A stretch of DNA of 12,396 nucleotides from Bacteroidales bacterium (GTDB lineage: Bacteria; Bacteroidota; Bacteroidia; Bacteroidales; WCHB1-69): positions 1 through 12,396 of the forward strand of contig JAEERB010000069.1 of NCBI GenBank assembly GCA_016285615.1. Direction: 5' to 3'. The notes beneath the pieces were generated by a model, which was given only the letters and a program-made list of their open reading frames with translations, was not told the origin of the DNA and did not search any database. Made by a program: the position numbers and the translations under genes. Below are positions 1 to 6,146 of this stretch, piece by piece. Within the stretch, counting starts at the first letter, position 1, and every line of letters starts with the position of its first letter.

Positions 1-3
1 TTG

Positions 4-11
4 TATTTTTG
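4..11 (+). promoter_or_regulatory. Bacteroidetes -7 promoter element for the first gene
   Basis: TATTTTTG matches the Bacteroidetes sigma-ABfr -7 consensus TAnnTTTG exactly. It lies 22 bases before the ATG at 34, which would give a short leader of roughly 15 bases. The -33 half lies before the window starts, so only half of the promoter can be seen. Confidence 0.55.
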
Positions 12-33
12 TAAAGAATTAGCTGATAAATAA

Positions 34-1104
34 ATGAAAAAAATCCCGACTTTTCTAGCACTCTTATTGTCATTGCAAATGCTTGTGGCACAAGAACAAA
101 TACCCGACTCGGCTGAAATGCGCGTGATAAAACACCATACTAGAGAAGGTTTCTTCCGCTATTCATCATACGGACAGAGTCTACTTGCCGACATGCATCC
201 CTCTTTTGTCCGCTTTGATGCGGCTGGCATCTCCAATCATTCGGAATGGGACTGGGGACAGACGGGCAAGAATGTGCGTACGCACACCTTTTGTACCATG
301 GGCATCAACCTGCCTATCTGGTCGGGCAAACTAAAAGACGAGCGCTTTTCCCTTAGTGTGGCTATGCCCCTCTCCGCCTCCATCTGGCTCGATTTGGGCG
401 AGCCTATCACCGCTCCTGTTGTCAATACCGACTACCGAATTGGCGGTCCCGCATGGACTTTTACGCACCATCTTAACAGGAAATTCGTCAAAAACTACTC
501 CATCACCGTAGATCCTTTCAAGCACGAAAGTACGCACTTGGGCGATGAACTTACCTTACAGCGAGTCAGCCATGATCTGCCCTTACATCGCGTCAACGTG
601 TCGTACAACTATTCAGAGTACATTTTCACACTGAATGACCCCGACCTGAGTTACGAACAAACCCATACGTTCCGCGCCGGGCTGATGATATTGTGGAGTC
701 CGCGGCATGGATGGTATGTGATTAATGAAGCCGATGGGGACGCCTCATTGTCGCAACCGCGCAAAGCCCCATGGGAAGCTTATTTCCAATACCAGTATCA
801 ATCACCTCTGTTCAAGCAGTTTGTACAGATAGTTGCTTCATTGGAAGTCCGCAATCGTGCCCTTTATGGTTATCCCGTGTTCGATTGGTCACCACAGGAC
901 GGCGTTAGTTATACGTTACAGAAAGAGCGTAGAGTCTTCACTTACAATGTGTTCGTGGGCGTGCGCCTATGCCACCCGCATCGCCGGGGCATCTTCTCTC
1001 GCGCTAATTTCGGCATACGGTTGTACCACGGCAACAATCCTTACGGACAGTTCCGAAATCATGCTAACTATAGCCAAATCGGCGCTTGTGTGATTTTTGA
1101 ATGA
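34..1104 (+). CDS. Exported protein of unknown function, probable outer-membrane beta-barrel (DUF1207-like)
   Basis: This 356-residue protein starts with a clear signal peptide: KK at 2-3, a hydrophobic core at about 5-18, and likely cleavage after A19 before QEQ. There is no lipobox cysteine. The remainder has no membrane helix and is rich in alternating aromatic and polar stretches with many Tyr, Trp and Phe, as expected of an outer-membrane barrel. The last strand runs almost to the C-terminus (ACVIFE). The block HESTHLGDEL (residues 164-173), followed by a conserved-looking RVNVSYNYSEY segment, recalls the DUF1207 family of uncharacterised Bacteroidetes envelope proteins. That assignment is from memory of the motif and not from a search. 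A perfect -7 box precedes the gene. Its stop is six bases from the stop of the opposing yitT gene. The function is not known. Confidence 0.75.
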   Translation: MKKIPTFLALLLSLQMLVAQEQIPDSAEMRVIKHHTREGFFRYSSYGQSLLADMHPSFVRFDAAGISNHSEWDWGQTGKNVRTHTFCTMGINLPIWSGKLKDERFSLSVAMPLSASIWLDLGEPITAPVVNTDYRIGGPAWTFTHHLNRKFVKNYSITVDPFKHESTHLGDELTLQRVSHDLPLHRVNVSYNYSEYIFTLNDPDLSYEQTHTFRAGLMILWSPRHGWYVINEADGDASLSQPRKAPWEAYFQYQYQSPLFKQFVQIVASLEVRNRALYGYPVFDWSPQDGVSYTLQKERRVFTYNVFVGVRLCHPHRRGIFSRANFGIRLYHGNNPYGQFRNHANYSQIGACVIFE

Positions 1105-1110
1105 TGCAGA

Positions 1111-2055
1111 TTACCTTTGGTCAACACGTTTCTTCAACCGTTTTTTGTCGGTCATCCAGAGCCCATACACTTCACTGACGTTACCGGCAGTGATAAAGGC
1201 GTTTATTTCGTTCTGGTTGATAAAAGCCATCAGTTTGGTAAACTCATCCTTGGTGAGCAGACTTTCGAGTTCGATAGACTTCTCATTACTGTATCCTCCA
1301 ATCACCTCGTACAAGGTGCAACCGCGTACCAGGTCGTCGATAATATAGCGACGAATGCGGTCGTAATCTTTTGAAACGACACACACACGTTTGCGATTGT
1401 TGAGGCCTGCGGTGAAATAGTCGACCACCAATCCGTTGATCCAAGTGCCTATAAGACCGATGATTACCATATGGAAGGGGTTGATAGCAAAGGCTGTACA
1501 GCAAATGATGGCACCCGCTACCGAAACAGATGCGCCAATGTCGAAGTGCAGATATTTGTTCACTATTTTGGCCAGAATATCCAACCCGCCAGTCGATGCA
1601 TTGATTTTGAACAGCACAGCCTGTGCAGCGCTCAGCAGCAGCACAAAGCAGCACAAATCGAACCAGATGTCGCCCATAATGGACGGAATAGCTGCGTCGG
1701 TGCGAATGAAATTCTCATACGGGAAATAGGTTTCTAAAACACGCATCATAGGTCCCAAAATCAAGGCTGTATAAACGGTTTTAATACCGAACTCTTTACC
1801 TATCAGGAAATAAGCAAGTATTAAAAGGATGGCGTTTACCACCAAAATGACCGTTGATACGGGCAGTGCCACTCCAAAGAGGCTTTCCGACACACCACTG
1901 ATGACGATGGAAAGGCCCGAGATAGTACCTATAATCAACTTGCTGGGTACGAGAAAGTAGTAAACCGCACATGCGGTGATCATCATGCCAAAGGTCATTA
2001 TCAGGAATTCGACCCAGAATTTTTTAGTAGCTAAAAGAGCAAGGATTTTCTTCAT
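1111..2055 (-). CDS. YitT family membrane protein (YitT_membrane plus C-terminal DUF2179)
   Basis: This 314-residue inner-membrane protein has about five or six hydrophobic segments in its first two thirds (roughly residues 14-36, 41-62, 66-88, 132-150, 172-190 and 193-212). The glycine-rich signature STGGLDILAKIV falls between segments, and GTISGLSIVISG lies near the N-terminus; both are typical of YitT proteins. The soluble C-terminal part (about 220-305) matches DUF2179: it contains VVSKDYDRIRRYIIDDLVRGCTLYEVIGGYS and ends with an ITAGNVSEVYG segment. Length and domain order are normal for the family, which is widespread and still lacks an agreed transport substrate or function. A perfect -7 box sits about 55 bases upstream. 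An apparent terminator separates the gene from the phosphotransferase upstream, so it probably has its own transcript. Confidence 0.9.
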   Translation of the reverse strand: MKKILALLATKKFWVEFLIMTFGMMITACAVYYFLVPSKLIIGTISGLSIVISGVSESLFGVALPVSTVILVVNAILLILAYFLIGKEFGIKTVYTALILGPMMRVLETYFPYENFIRTDAAIPSIMGDIWFDLCCFVLLLSAAQAVLFKINASTGGLDILAKIVNKYLHFDIGASVSVAGAIICCTAFAINPFHMVIIGLIGTWINGLVVDYFTAGLNNRKRVCVVSKDYDRIRRYIIDDLVRGCTLYEVIGGYSNEKSIELESLLTKDEFTKLMAFINQNEINAFITAGNVSEVYGLWMTDKKRLKKRVDQR

Positions 2056-2109
2056 GTTATAGTGGTTTTAATTGAGTAACAATACAATCTGTTTGGCAGA
2101 AACGATCTG

Positions 2110-2117
2110 CAAATGTA
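2110..2117 (-). promoter_or_regulatory. Bacteroidetes -7 promoter element for yitT
   Basis: On the minus strand this reads TACATTTG, a perfect TAnnTTTG. No convincing -33 TTTG lies 19-21 bases further upstream. The predicted transcript would start near 2103 and carry a leader of about 48 bases before the ATG at 2055. Confidence 0.45.
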
Positions 2118-2121
2118 AGCA

Positions 2122-2152
2122 TAAAAATGAAAAGGAAATCGCCTTGAGGCGA
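2122..2152 (-). terminator. Probable intrinsic terminator of the alarmone/phosphotransferase operon
   Basis: Bases 2139-2152 form a perfect six-pair stem, TCGCCT with AGGCGA, around two bases. Read on the minus strand, the stem is followed by a T-rich tract (TTTCCTTTTCATTTTT). It starts 27 bases after the stop of the phosphotransferase gene and just before the yitT promoter, where a terminator is expected. The stem is short and its loop would need to open to four bases, so it may be weak. Confidence 0.5.
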
Positions 2153-2178
2153 ACTTGGTCCAAATTGAATTTCCACCC

Positions 2179-3015
2179 CTACTCTAACACATCACGCATA
2201 AGCGCTCTGAACTGCGGAAATGGGCAGCCGGCATTGCGTTCGATGATAATGGTTTTCAAGCCGGCAAAAGGCCGCAGCTGACGGTCTATTTCATCAGGGT
2301 CGGCATTGGGTCCATAATAACCGGCTACGAAGCCCAGCCAGAACTTATTGGCTGTTTCGTTGGTCATGTGGAAAACCTCCTCCACAAACTCATCCGAATC
2401 ATAGCGTGAAGTCAGCAGCACCATACCCAAGTCGAACTGCGGGTTGCCGTAGGCAAAATCGCCCAAATCGATAAAATAGTTCTGTGCTCCGTCGGTTATG
2501 ACATTGCTAAATTGCAAGTCACCGTGAATGGCTGTAAAAGCATCGGGAATACTGTCGATATAGGTGGCAATCTTCTGCTTCTCGTCGGCGGTGAAGAACG
2601 GATTTTCGTGCAAGTCGGCCTTGTATTTGTCCTTCACATTGTCGAACACTTTCGGGTCACAGGTGGTACTGTGGAGTAACTTGCACATTTGGGCAAACTC
2701 GCGGGCGTAACGGCCCACTTCTGCGGGATTGTCGCCAATGATGCGCGAGAAGGATTTCTTGCCAAGAATGCGTTCAAAACGAATGCCATAGCGTTCGCCA
2801 TCGGTGACGAGCACTCCTGGCTTGGGTGTAGGAATGCCCAGGTCGAATACTTTCTGAGCACAATCCAACTCACTGGTAATGATGTTGGTAGGTGCTGTTG
2901 TGTTATACAATTTAAGCATGTAGCGAGGGTCGCTTTTGTGGTTATAGCTGGCTCCATTGGCTCCTTCGCCCGTGTATTCGTAATCGTCAAGCGAGATAAG
3001 TTCGGCGTTCAACAT
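2179..3015 (-). CDS. APH/choline-kinase-like phosphotransferase
   Basis: This 278-residue protein has the aminoglycoside phosphotransferase fold, a small-molecule kinase superfamily. A glycine-rich nucleotide loop GEGANGASY (16-24) is followed by a candidate ATP-binding lysine in MLKLYN (K35). The catalytic loop is HGDLQFSN (H164, D166, N171) and the metal-binding motif is IDLGD (D183). All core residues are intact, so an active kinase is likely. It resembles the sub-family annotated as TIGR02172, whose substrates are unknown to me. A resistance role cannot be claimed, because no substrate-binding signature of a known resistance enzyme is visible. The gene lies 47 bases after the HD hydrolase gene, with a heptanucleotide array filling that gap up to one base before its ATG. 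It is probably the last gene of the operon, since a hairpin terminator follows. Confidence 0.85.
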   Translation of the reverse strand: MLNAELISLDDYEYTGEGANGASYNHKSDPRYMLKLYNTTAPTNIITSELDCAQKVFDLGIPTPKPGVLVTDGERYGIRFERILGKKSFSRIIGDNPAEVGRYAREFAQMCKLLHSTTCDPKVFDNVKDKYKADLHENPFFTADEKQKIATYIDSIPDAFTAIHGDLQFSNVITDGAQNYFIDLGDFAYGNPQFDLGMVLLTSRYDSDEFVEEVFHMTNETANKFWLGFVAGYYGPNADPDEIDRQLRPFAGLKTIIIERNAGCPFPQFRALMRDVLE

Positions 3016-3016
3016 T

Positions 3017-3058
3017 GCAATTTACAATTAATAATTTATAATTTATAATTTATAATTA
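3017..3058. repeat. Heptanucleotide tandem array 1 (six units)
   Basis: Six consecutive 7-base units fit the consensus A[C/T]AATT[T/A]; three of them are exactly ATAATTT. The array fills nearly all of the gap between the HD hydrolase stop (3063) and the phosphotransferase ATG (3015-3013), ending one base before the start codon on the minus strand. It would place an A/T-rich, weakly structured leader directly at the start codon. Confidence 0.85.
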
Positions 3059-3062
3059 TTTG

Positions 3063-3650
3063 CTAGTCAATATCCTGGAATGTTTTGTTCATCAGATATA
3101 GGAATTCGCGGTAGGCAAATGTCTCTTTCAAGTCCGACAGTGCATCGGCCAGTGCCCTGTAGCGCCAAGCGTGGTCCAGTTTGCCGTTCGGAGCATGGAA
3201 GCGTGCCCACAGCTTGTCGCCCAACTGCTCGTAATCGCGGGCGATGGCGCGCATATTGGAAAGTTTGTCACCCATAGCCACGATCTTCACATCCAGGGGC
3301 GCATTTTTCAATTTATTGAGGGCTGCGGTCTTACGTGCCCTCCATGTCGATTCCGCTTCCGAATCGAGCACTACATCGTCGCTCTCGGCAGCCACTATGT
3401 TAGCAATGCGGTCGCCAAACTCGCAGCGCAACTGCTCAATGGTTACGCCTGTGTCTTCCACGGTGTCGTGCAGTGCTGCGGCAGCCAGCAACTCCTGATC
3501 AGAGGTGATGGAGGCCACAATTTCCACAACTTCAAAAGGATGAACAATATAAGGGAAGCCTTTGCCACGGCGCTCGGAGTTTGCATGCGCGTCGATGGCA
3601 AAGTGTAAAGCCTTGTCCAATAGTGTGCTATTAATGTATGGATTAGCCAT
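3063..3650 (-). CDS. Stand-alone HD-domain alarmone hydrolase (SpoT/MESH1-like)
   Basis: This 195-residue single-domain protein belongs to the small alarmone hydrolase group, which removes pyrophosphate from (p)ppGpp-type molecules. The RelA/SpoT hydrolase motifs appear in order: R27-R28 and FPYIVHP (H37), then ALHDTVEDTGVT (H61, D62, E65, D66), then GDKLSNMR (D128, N132). The H...HD...D metal set is therefore complete. The usual LADRLHN block reads GDKLSN, so the histidine after the leucine is serine. No synthetase, TGS or ACT domain is attached. The gene starts 11 bases after the synthetase gene stops on the same strand, so the two are almost certainly co-transcribed. Such a hydrolase could balance the neighbouring synthetase, or act as an antitoxin in the manner reported for toxSAS pairs. 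Another phosphomonoester substrate cannot be excluded. Confidence 0.88.
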   Translation of the reverse strand: MANPYINSTLLDKALHFAIDAHANSERRGKGFPYIVHPFEVVEIVASITSDQELLAAAALHDTVEDTGVTIEQLRCEFGDRIANIVAAESDDVVLDSEAESTWRARKTAALNKLKNAPLDVKIVAMGDKLSNMRAIARDYEQLGDKLWARFHAPNGKLDHAWRYRALADALSDLKETFAYREFLYLMNKTFQDID

Positions 3651-3661
3651 AATGTCAGTAG

Positions 3662-4747
3662 TTAGATAATGTGATTATCAGTTAGTTGTTGTAAAATATG
3701 CTTGGCGCGGCGACTGTTGTCTTCCGATTCGCCGAAGATCAGGTCATAGAAGGCTTTAAGGCCCTTTTCGCCGCCGCCTTGTTTGGCGATATAGACGATG
3801 CAAAGATTCTGTAAGGCAATGGATTGTGCCATGATGTCAAGGTCGGTGCCGGCGAACTGATGTAGCGCTAATTTGTATGCTGCCTCGGAATAGTCGTGGA
3901 TGAGCCGTTCAATGTCGCCAAGCGTCTTCATGTTCATATTGAGCAGCACTTCCAGATAGCGCATCAGGCTGTCTTCGTACACTTCGGCCTGATTGACGGA
4001 GGAAATGCGCTCAATCAGCATCTTGAACGGATTGATATCAAGATAACTGCGGAAAGTGTCGCCATCCAGCGGCACATCGTTGAAGTTGCCGTCGGCAACC
4101 AGCGCCTGCACTTGTCGGCGGTAGTCGGTGATTTCGCGGCGTATGCGACTGAATTGCTCGTCGGCCAGCTCTAACATGCCAGCAATGCGGTTTAGGTTGC
4201 GTAAATGGTTGGCAGGTATCTCTACATTGGACTTGTAGCCAATGTCGTGGTTCATGGCTGCCCAGACATGCTGTAGGGCCGTACGCATCTGGATTTCAAA
4301 GCGGAAGATGTTGACTAAGGGATACTCTTTGTCCTCGTACAGGGAGGTTGGAATGCGGCAGATATAGTGCAATGACATGTATCCAAAGCGGTCAATATCA
4401 AGCACTTTGCGTTTGTCGATAGAATTCTCACGGTCGACAATGAATTTCTTCTCAATGATAGCGGCTATCTTGTCCACTTCATCGGTATAGAAGGTGATGA
4501 CGCGACCGCCCAGGATGTCAGTTATATCGTTGAGAGAGTGGTATTTATTGCCTTTTAATTCCAGTTTGCCAGCCAGACTCTCCTCCGTTTTTATACGTGT
4601 CTCAACAGTAACAACATGAATATTGTTTTCATCAACGCATTGGCGTAATTGCTCAGACACAATCTCCTGCATCTTCTCGAATACGGGTCTCATGCGGTGG
4701 TATTCCTCCATGATAGCCTGACAATGCATGTCCAGTTTGTATTCCAT
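3662..4747 (-). CDS. RelA/SpoT-domain (p)ppGpp-synthetase-like protein with helical C-terminal extension
   Basis: This 361-residue protein carries a RelA/SpoT nucleotidyl-pyrophosphotransferase domain at about residues 40-175. The family residues are present: R51 and K53 with ES (56-57) and K61; D74 and D77 with GGR (80-82); FGYMSLH (121-127); FEIQMRT (150-156); and W162, NH (166-167) and YK (171-172). The segment before FGY reads ENSIDKRKVLDIDR, which differs from the RDYI..PK.NGY block of classical RelP/RelQ enzymes. Residues about 180-361 form a mostly helical extension that I do not recognise, where RelQ-type enzymes have only a short tail. There is no HD, TGS or ACT domain, so this is a small alarmone synthetase class and not the housekeeping Rel. 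It is the first gene of an apparent operon with the HD hydrolase and a phosphotransferase, preceded by a good promoter. Whether it makes ppGpp, ppApp or modifies tRNA cannot be read from the sequence. Confidence 0.88.
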   Translation of the reverse strand: MEYKLDMHCQAIMEEYHRMRPVFEKMQEIVSEQLRQCVDENNIHVVTVETRIKTEESLAGKLELKGNKYHSLNDITDILGGRVITFYTDEVDKIAAIIEKKFIVDRENSIDKRKVLDIDRFGYMSLHYICRIPTSLYEDKEYPLVNIFRFEIQMRTALQHVWAAMNHDIGYKSNVEIPANHLRNLNRIAGMLELADEQFSRIRREITDYRRQVQALVADGNFNDVPLDGDTFRSYLDINPFKMLIERISSVNQAEVYEDSLMRYLEVLLNMNMKTLGDIERLIHDYSEAAYKLALHQFAGTDLDIMAQSIALQNLCIVYIAKQGGGEKGLKAFYDLIFGESEDNSRRAKHILQQLTDNHII

Positions 4748-4783
4748 GTAACAAATTGTTTAATAAATAATGCAAACAATGCG

Positions 4784-4814
4784 CAAAGATACGAAACAAT
4801 GTATAATTAACAAT
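4784..4814 (-). promoter_or_regulatory. Promoter of the alarmone synthetase operon
   Basis: On the minus strand, TATCTTTG (4791-4784) is a perfect -7 TAnnTTTG. ATTG (4814-4811) sits 19 bases upstream as the -33 element. Transcription would begin near 4777, about 30 bases before the ATG at 4747. The -33 falls inside heptanucleotide array 2. Confidence 0.6.
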
Positions 4815-4830
4815 TTATAATTTGCAATGG
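4796..4830. repeat. Heptanucleotide tandem array 2 (five units)
   Basis: Five 7-base units in register (for example ATAATTA, ACAATTT, ATAATTT) share the array 1 consensus; the outer units, ACAATGT and GCAATGG, are degenerate. It lies in the divergent spacer between the alarmone operon and the lipoprotein gene, and covers the -33 box of the former. Confidence 0.75.
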
Positions 4831-4855
4831 TGTCTGTTTTTTATAATGTTTTTCG

Positions 4856-4863
4856 TACTTTTG
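4856..4863 (+). promoter_or_regulatory. -7 promoter element for the lipoprotein/repeat-protein pair
   Basis: TACTTTTG matches TAnnTTTG exactly. The -33 position holds only a partial match (CTG at 4834-4836). It lies 17 bases before the ATG at 4881, so the leader would be very short. This placement argues for a start at 4881 and against the in-frame ATG at 4827, which lies upstream of the promoter. Confidence 0.5.
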
Positions 4864-4880
4864 TGCATAAAAAAATAACC

Positions 4881-5798
4881 ATGATGAAAAATTCCAAAAA
4901 TTTTATTCTGCTGCCGATGATGATTGGCATGCTGTTATTTACGGCCTGTGAAAAAGAAGGCATTTACAACCCCGACAGGAAAATTGCCAAGACAACCATC
5001 GCTGTTAAGGCCATTATTTCGGGTCATTCGATTGATGAGCCCGCTGTGGACGAAATGACATATACGTGGGATGGAGATCAACTCGACAATATCACCTATT
5101 GCGATTATGATGGCAATCCATCGTGGAGTGCCAAATACATTTACGATAATAAAAACCGTATTATAGCCATTGAAAACAGTAAAAACCACGAAAAAGCAGT
5201 GTTTATCTATGATGGCAACAAACTGAGTGAGATGAACTTTTATAGTGGCAACGATAAGGTTGTTTATGTCAATGTGGAGCATGACGGGAAGCGGATTTCC
5301 AAACTCAGCTACCATATCAACAATACCGAAAAGGCCCTCCAGTTGAAGCTTTCGCCTTGGAAATTTTTCATAGACGATGTGGCTGCCATGGCACTCGACA
5401 AAAAAATCCAACAAGTGACAAACGACCAAACCAAGGGCGAAGTGATTGTGATAGCCGATTTTGTTTGGAAAGGCGACAATGTGGAAAAAATGCACCTCTC
5501 CTCTCCCACTTCGCCAACAGATCCTAACAAACAAGTTGATATCTTATTTGAATACGACACACATACCAACCCATTGTTGCACGCCTACAGCATATACATG
5601 CCCATACCCATGCGAGATGAATCACACGTTATTCATAGTGTTAACAATATAATTAAATATCAGGAGGTTACATCGTCACAATCTTCTAGTATCGATTTCA
5701 CTTACACTTACGATGGTGACTATCCGTTGACGCGCACCTATTCCACACATGATGGTGATGATGTTGAGACATACACCAGAGCATACATTTATCAATAA
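4881..5798 (+). CDS. Lipoprotein with YD-like repeats (DUF4595-like), function unknown
   Basis: From the ATG at 4881 this is a 305-residue lipoprotein. The signal peptide has lysines at 3 and 6, a hydrophobic core, and the lipobox LFTAC with the lipidated cysteine at 23. The following EKEG is charged, which in Bacteroidetes is compatible with export to the cell surface, though it is not a full match to a published export signal. The mature part has recurring beta-strand and turn units of the form TYTWDGDQL, YIYDNKNRI, FIYDGNKL and TYTYDGDYP, as in YD/RHS-type or DUF4595 Bacteroidales lipoproteins. The in-frame ATG at 4827 would add 18 residues before the signal peptide and lies upstream of the -7 box, so I reject it. 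The repeat-protein gene follows 21 bases later on the same strand, suggesting one transcript. No enzymatic motif is visible. Confidence 0.8.
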   Translation: MMKNSKNFILLPMMIGMLLFTACEKEGIYNPDRKIAKTTIAVKAIISGHSIDEPAVDEMTYTWDGDQLDNITYCDYDGNPSWSAKYIYDNKNRIIAIENSKNHEKAVFIYDGNKLSEMNFYSGNDKVVYVNVEHDGKRISKLSYHINNTEKALQLKLSPWKFFIDDVAAMALDKKIQQVTNDQTKGEVIVIADFVWKGDNVEKMHLSSPTSPTDPNKQVDILFEYDTHTNPLLHAYSIYMPIPMRDESHVIHSVNNIIKYQEVTSSQSSSIDFTYTYDGDYPLTRTYSTHDGDDVETYTRAYIYQ

Positions 5799-5819
5799 CC
5801 CCAATAATCAACAAGAATT

Positions 5820-6113
5820 ATGGCAAAATGGATAAGAAAAGGTGGGAGTCCTTACGGCGAAATACTTTACACTATTGATGGCAACTGGATAAGAGAAGGT
5901 GGAAGTCCCTATGGTGAAATACTTTACACTATTGACGGAAATTGGATAAGAGAAGGCGGGACTCCCTATGGTGAAATCCTTTACACCATTGACGGGAATT
6001 GGGTTCGCGAAGGCGGCAGTCCCTACAGCGAAATTCTCTACACCATTGATGGCAACTGGGTTCGCGAAGGCGGCTCACCATACAGCGAAATTCTGTACTA
6101 TTTGGATTTTTAA
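5820..6113 (+). CDS. Five-repeat mini-protein (19-residue units), possible beta-flower-like fold
   Basis: This 97-residue protein consists of five tandem units after the initiator Met. The consensus is GNWIREGGSPYGEILYTID, with I or V at position 4, S or T at 9 and G or S at 12. Unit 1 starts AKWIRKGG and unit 5 ends YYLDF before the stop, so the array is the whole protein. No signal peptide or membrane helix is present, so it is probably cytoplasmic. The pattern of short strands and GG/DG turns suggests a closed all-beta ring or stack, similar in spirit to the small 4-fold beta flower proteins of Bacteroidetes. That comparison is from memory and the unit count here is five. The gene begins 21 bases after the lipoprotein stop. 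The reading frame is real, because third positions vary freely while residues are conserved. The function is unknown. Confidence 0.8.
   Translation: MAKWIRKGGSPYGEILYTIDGNWIREGGSPYGEILYTIDGNWIREGGTPYGEILYTIDGNWVREGGSPYSEILYTIDGNWVREGGSPYSEILYYLDF
5823..6107 (+). repeat. 57-bp coding tandem repeat, five units
   Basis: Units start at 5823, 5880, 5937, 5994 and 6051, each exactly 57 bases with no indel. Units 2 and 3 differ at about 7 of 57 bases, and units 3 and 4 at about 13, mostly synonymous. Arg is AGA in unit 3 and CGC in unit 4. Ser is AGT in unit 4 and TCA in unit 5. Units 1-3 and 4-5 form two sub-groups, pointing to stepwise duplication followed by long selection on the protein. Confidence 0.9.
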
Positions 6114-6146
6114 CTTGTCGTTTGAAACTGTTGAGGCGTTTTCACC

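Noticed and set aside
2179..3015. The phosphotransferase as an antibiotic-resistance gene
   Set aside because: Only the general APH-fold kinase motifs are visible. There is no similarity I recognise to a named resistance enzyme, and no mobile element flanks it.
3017..3058. The A/T-rich run as a replication-origin unwinding region
   Set aside because: There are no DnaA-box cluster and no origin-linked genes nearby, and the same heptad type recurs at ordinary gene junctions.
3171..3608. A 145-codon plus-strand frame opposite the HD hydrolase gene
   Set aside because: The minus strand carries every hydrolase motif in order; the plus frame is an unstructured mirror of it.
4827..4880. Upstream in-frame ATG for the lipoprotein
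   Set aside because: It lies before the perfect -7 box at 4856-4863 and would put 18 residues in front of the signal peptide; ATG 4881 fits both.
4935..5534. A 199-codon minus-strand open frame across the lipoprotein gene
   Set aside because: The plus-strand frame has a promoter, a lipobox and regular YD-like repeats; the antisense frame shows no family features.
5823..6107. The 57-bp repeats as a CRISPR array or a non-coding satellite
   Set aside because: There are no spacers, the period is a multiple of three, and the substitutions are mostly synonymous, so it is a coding repeat.
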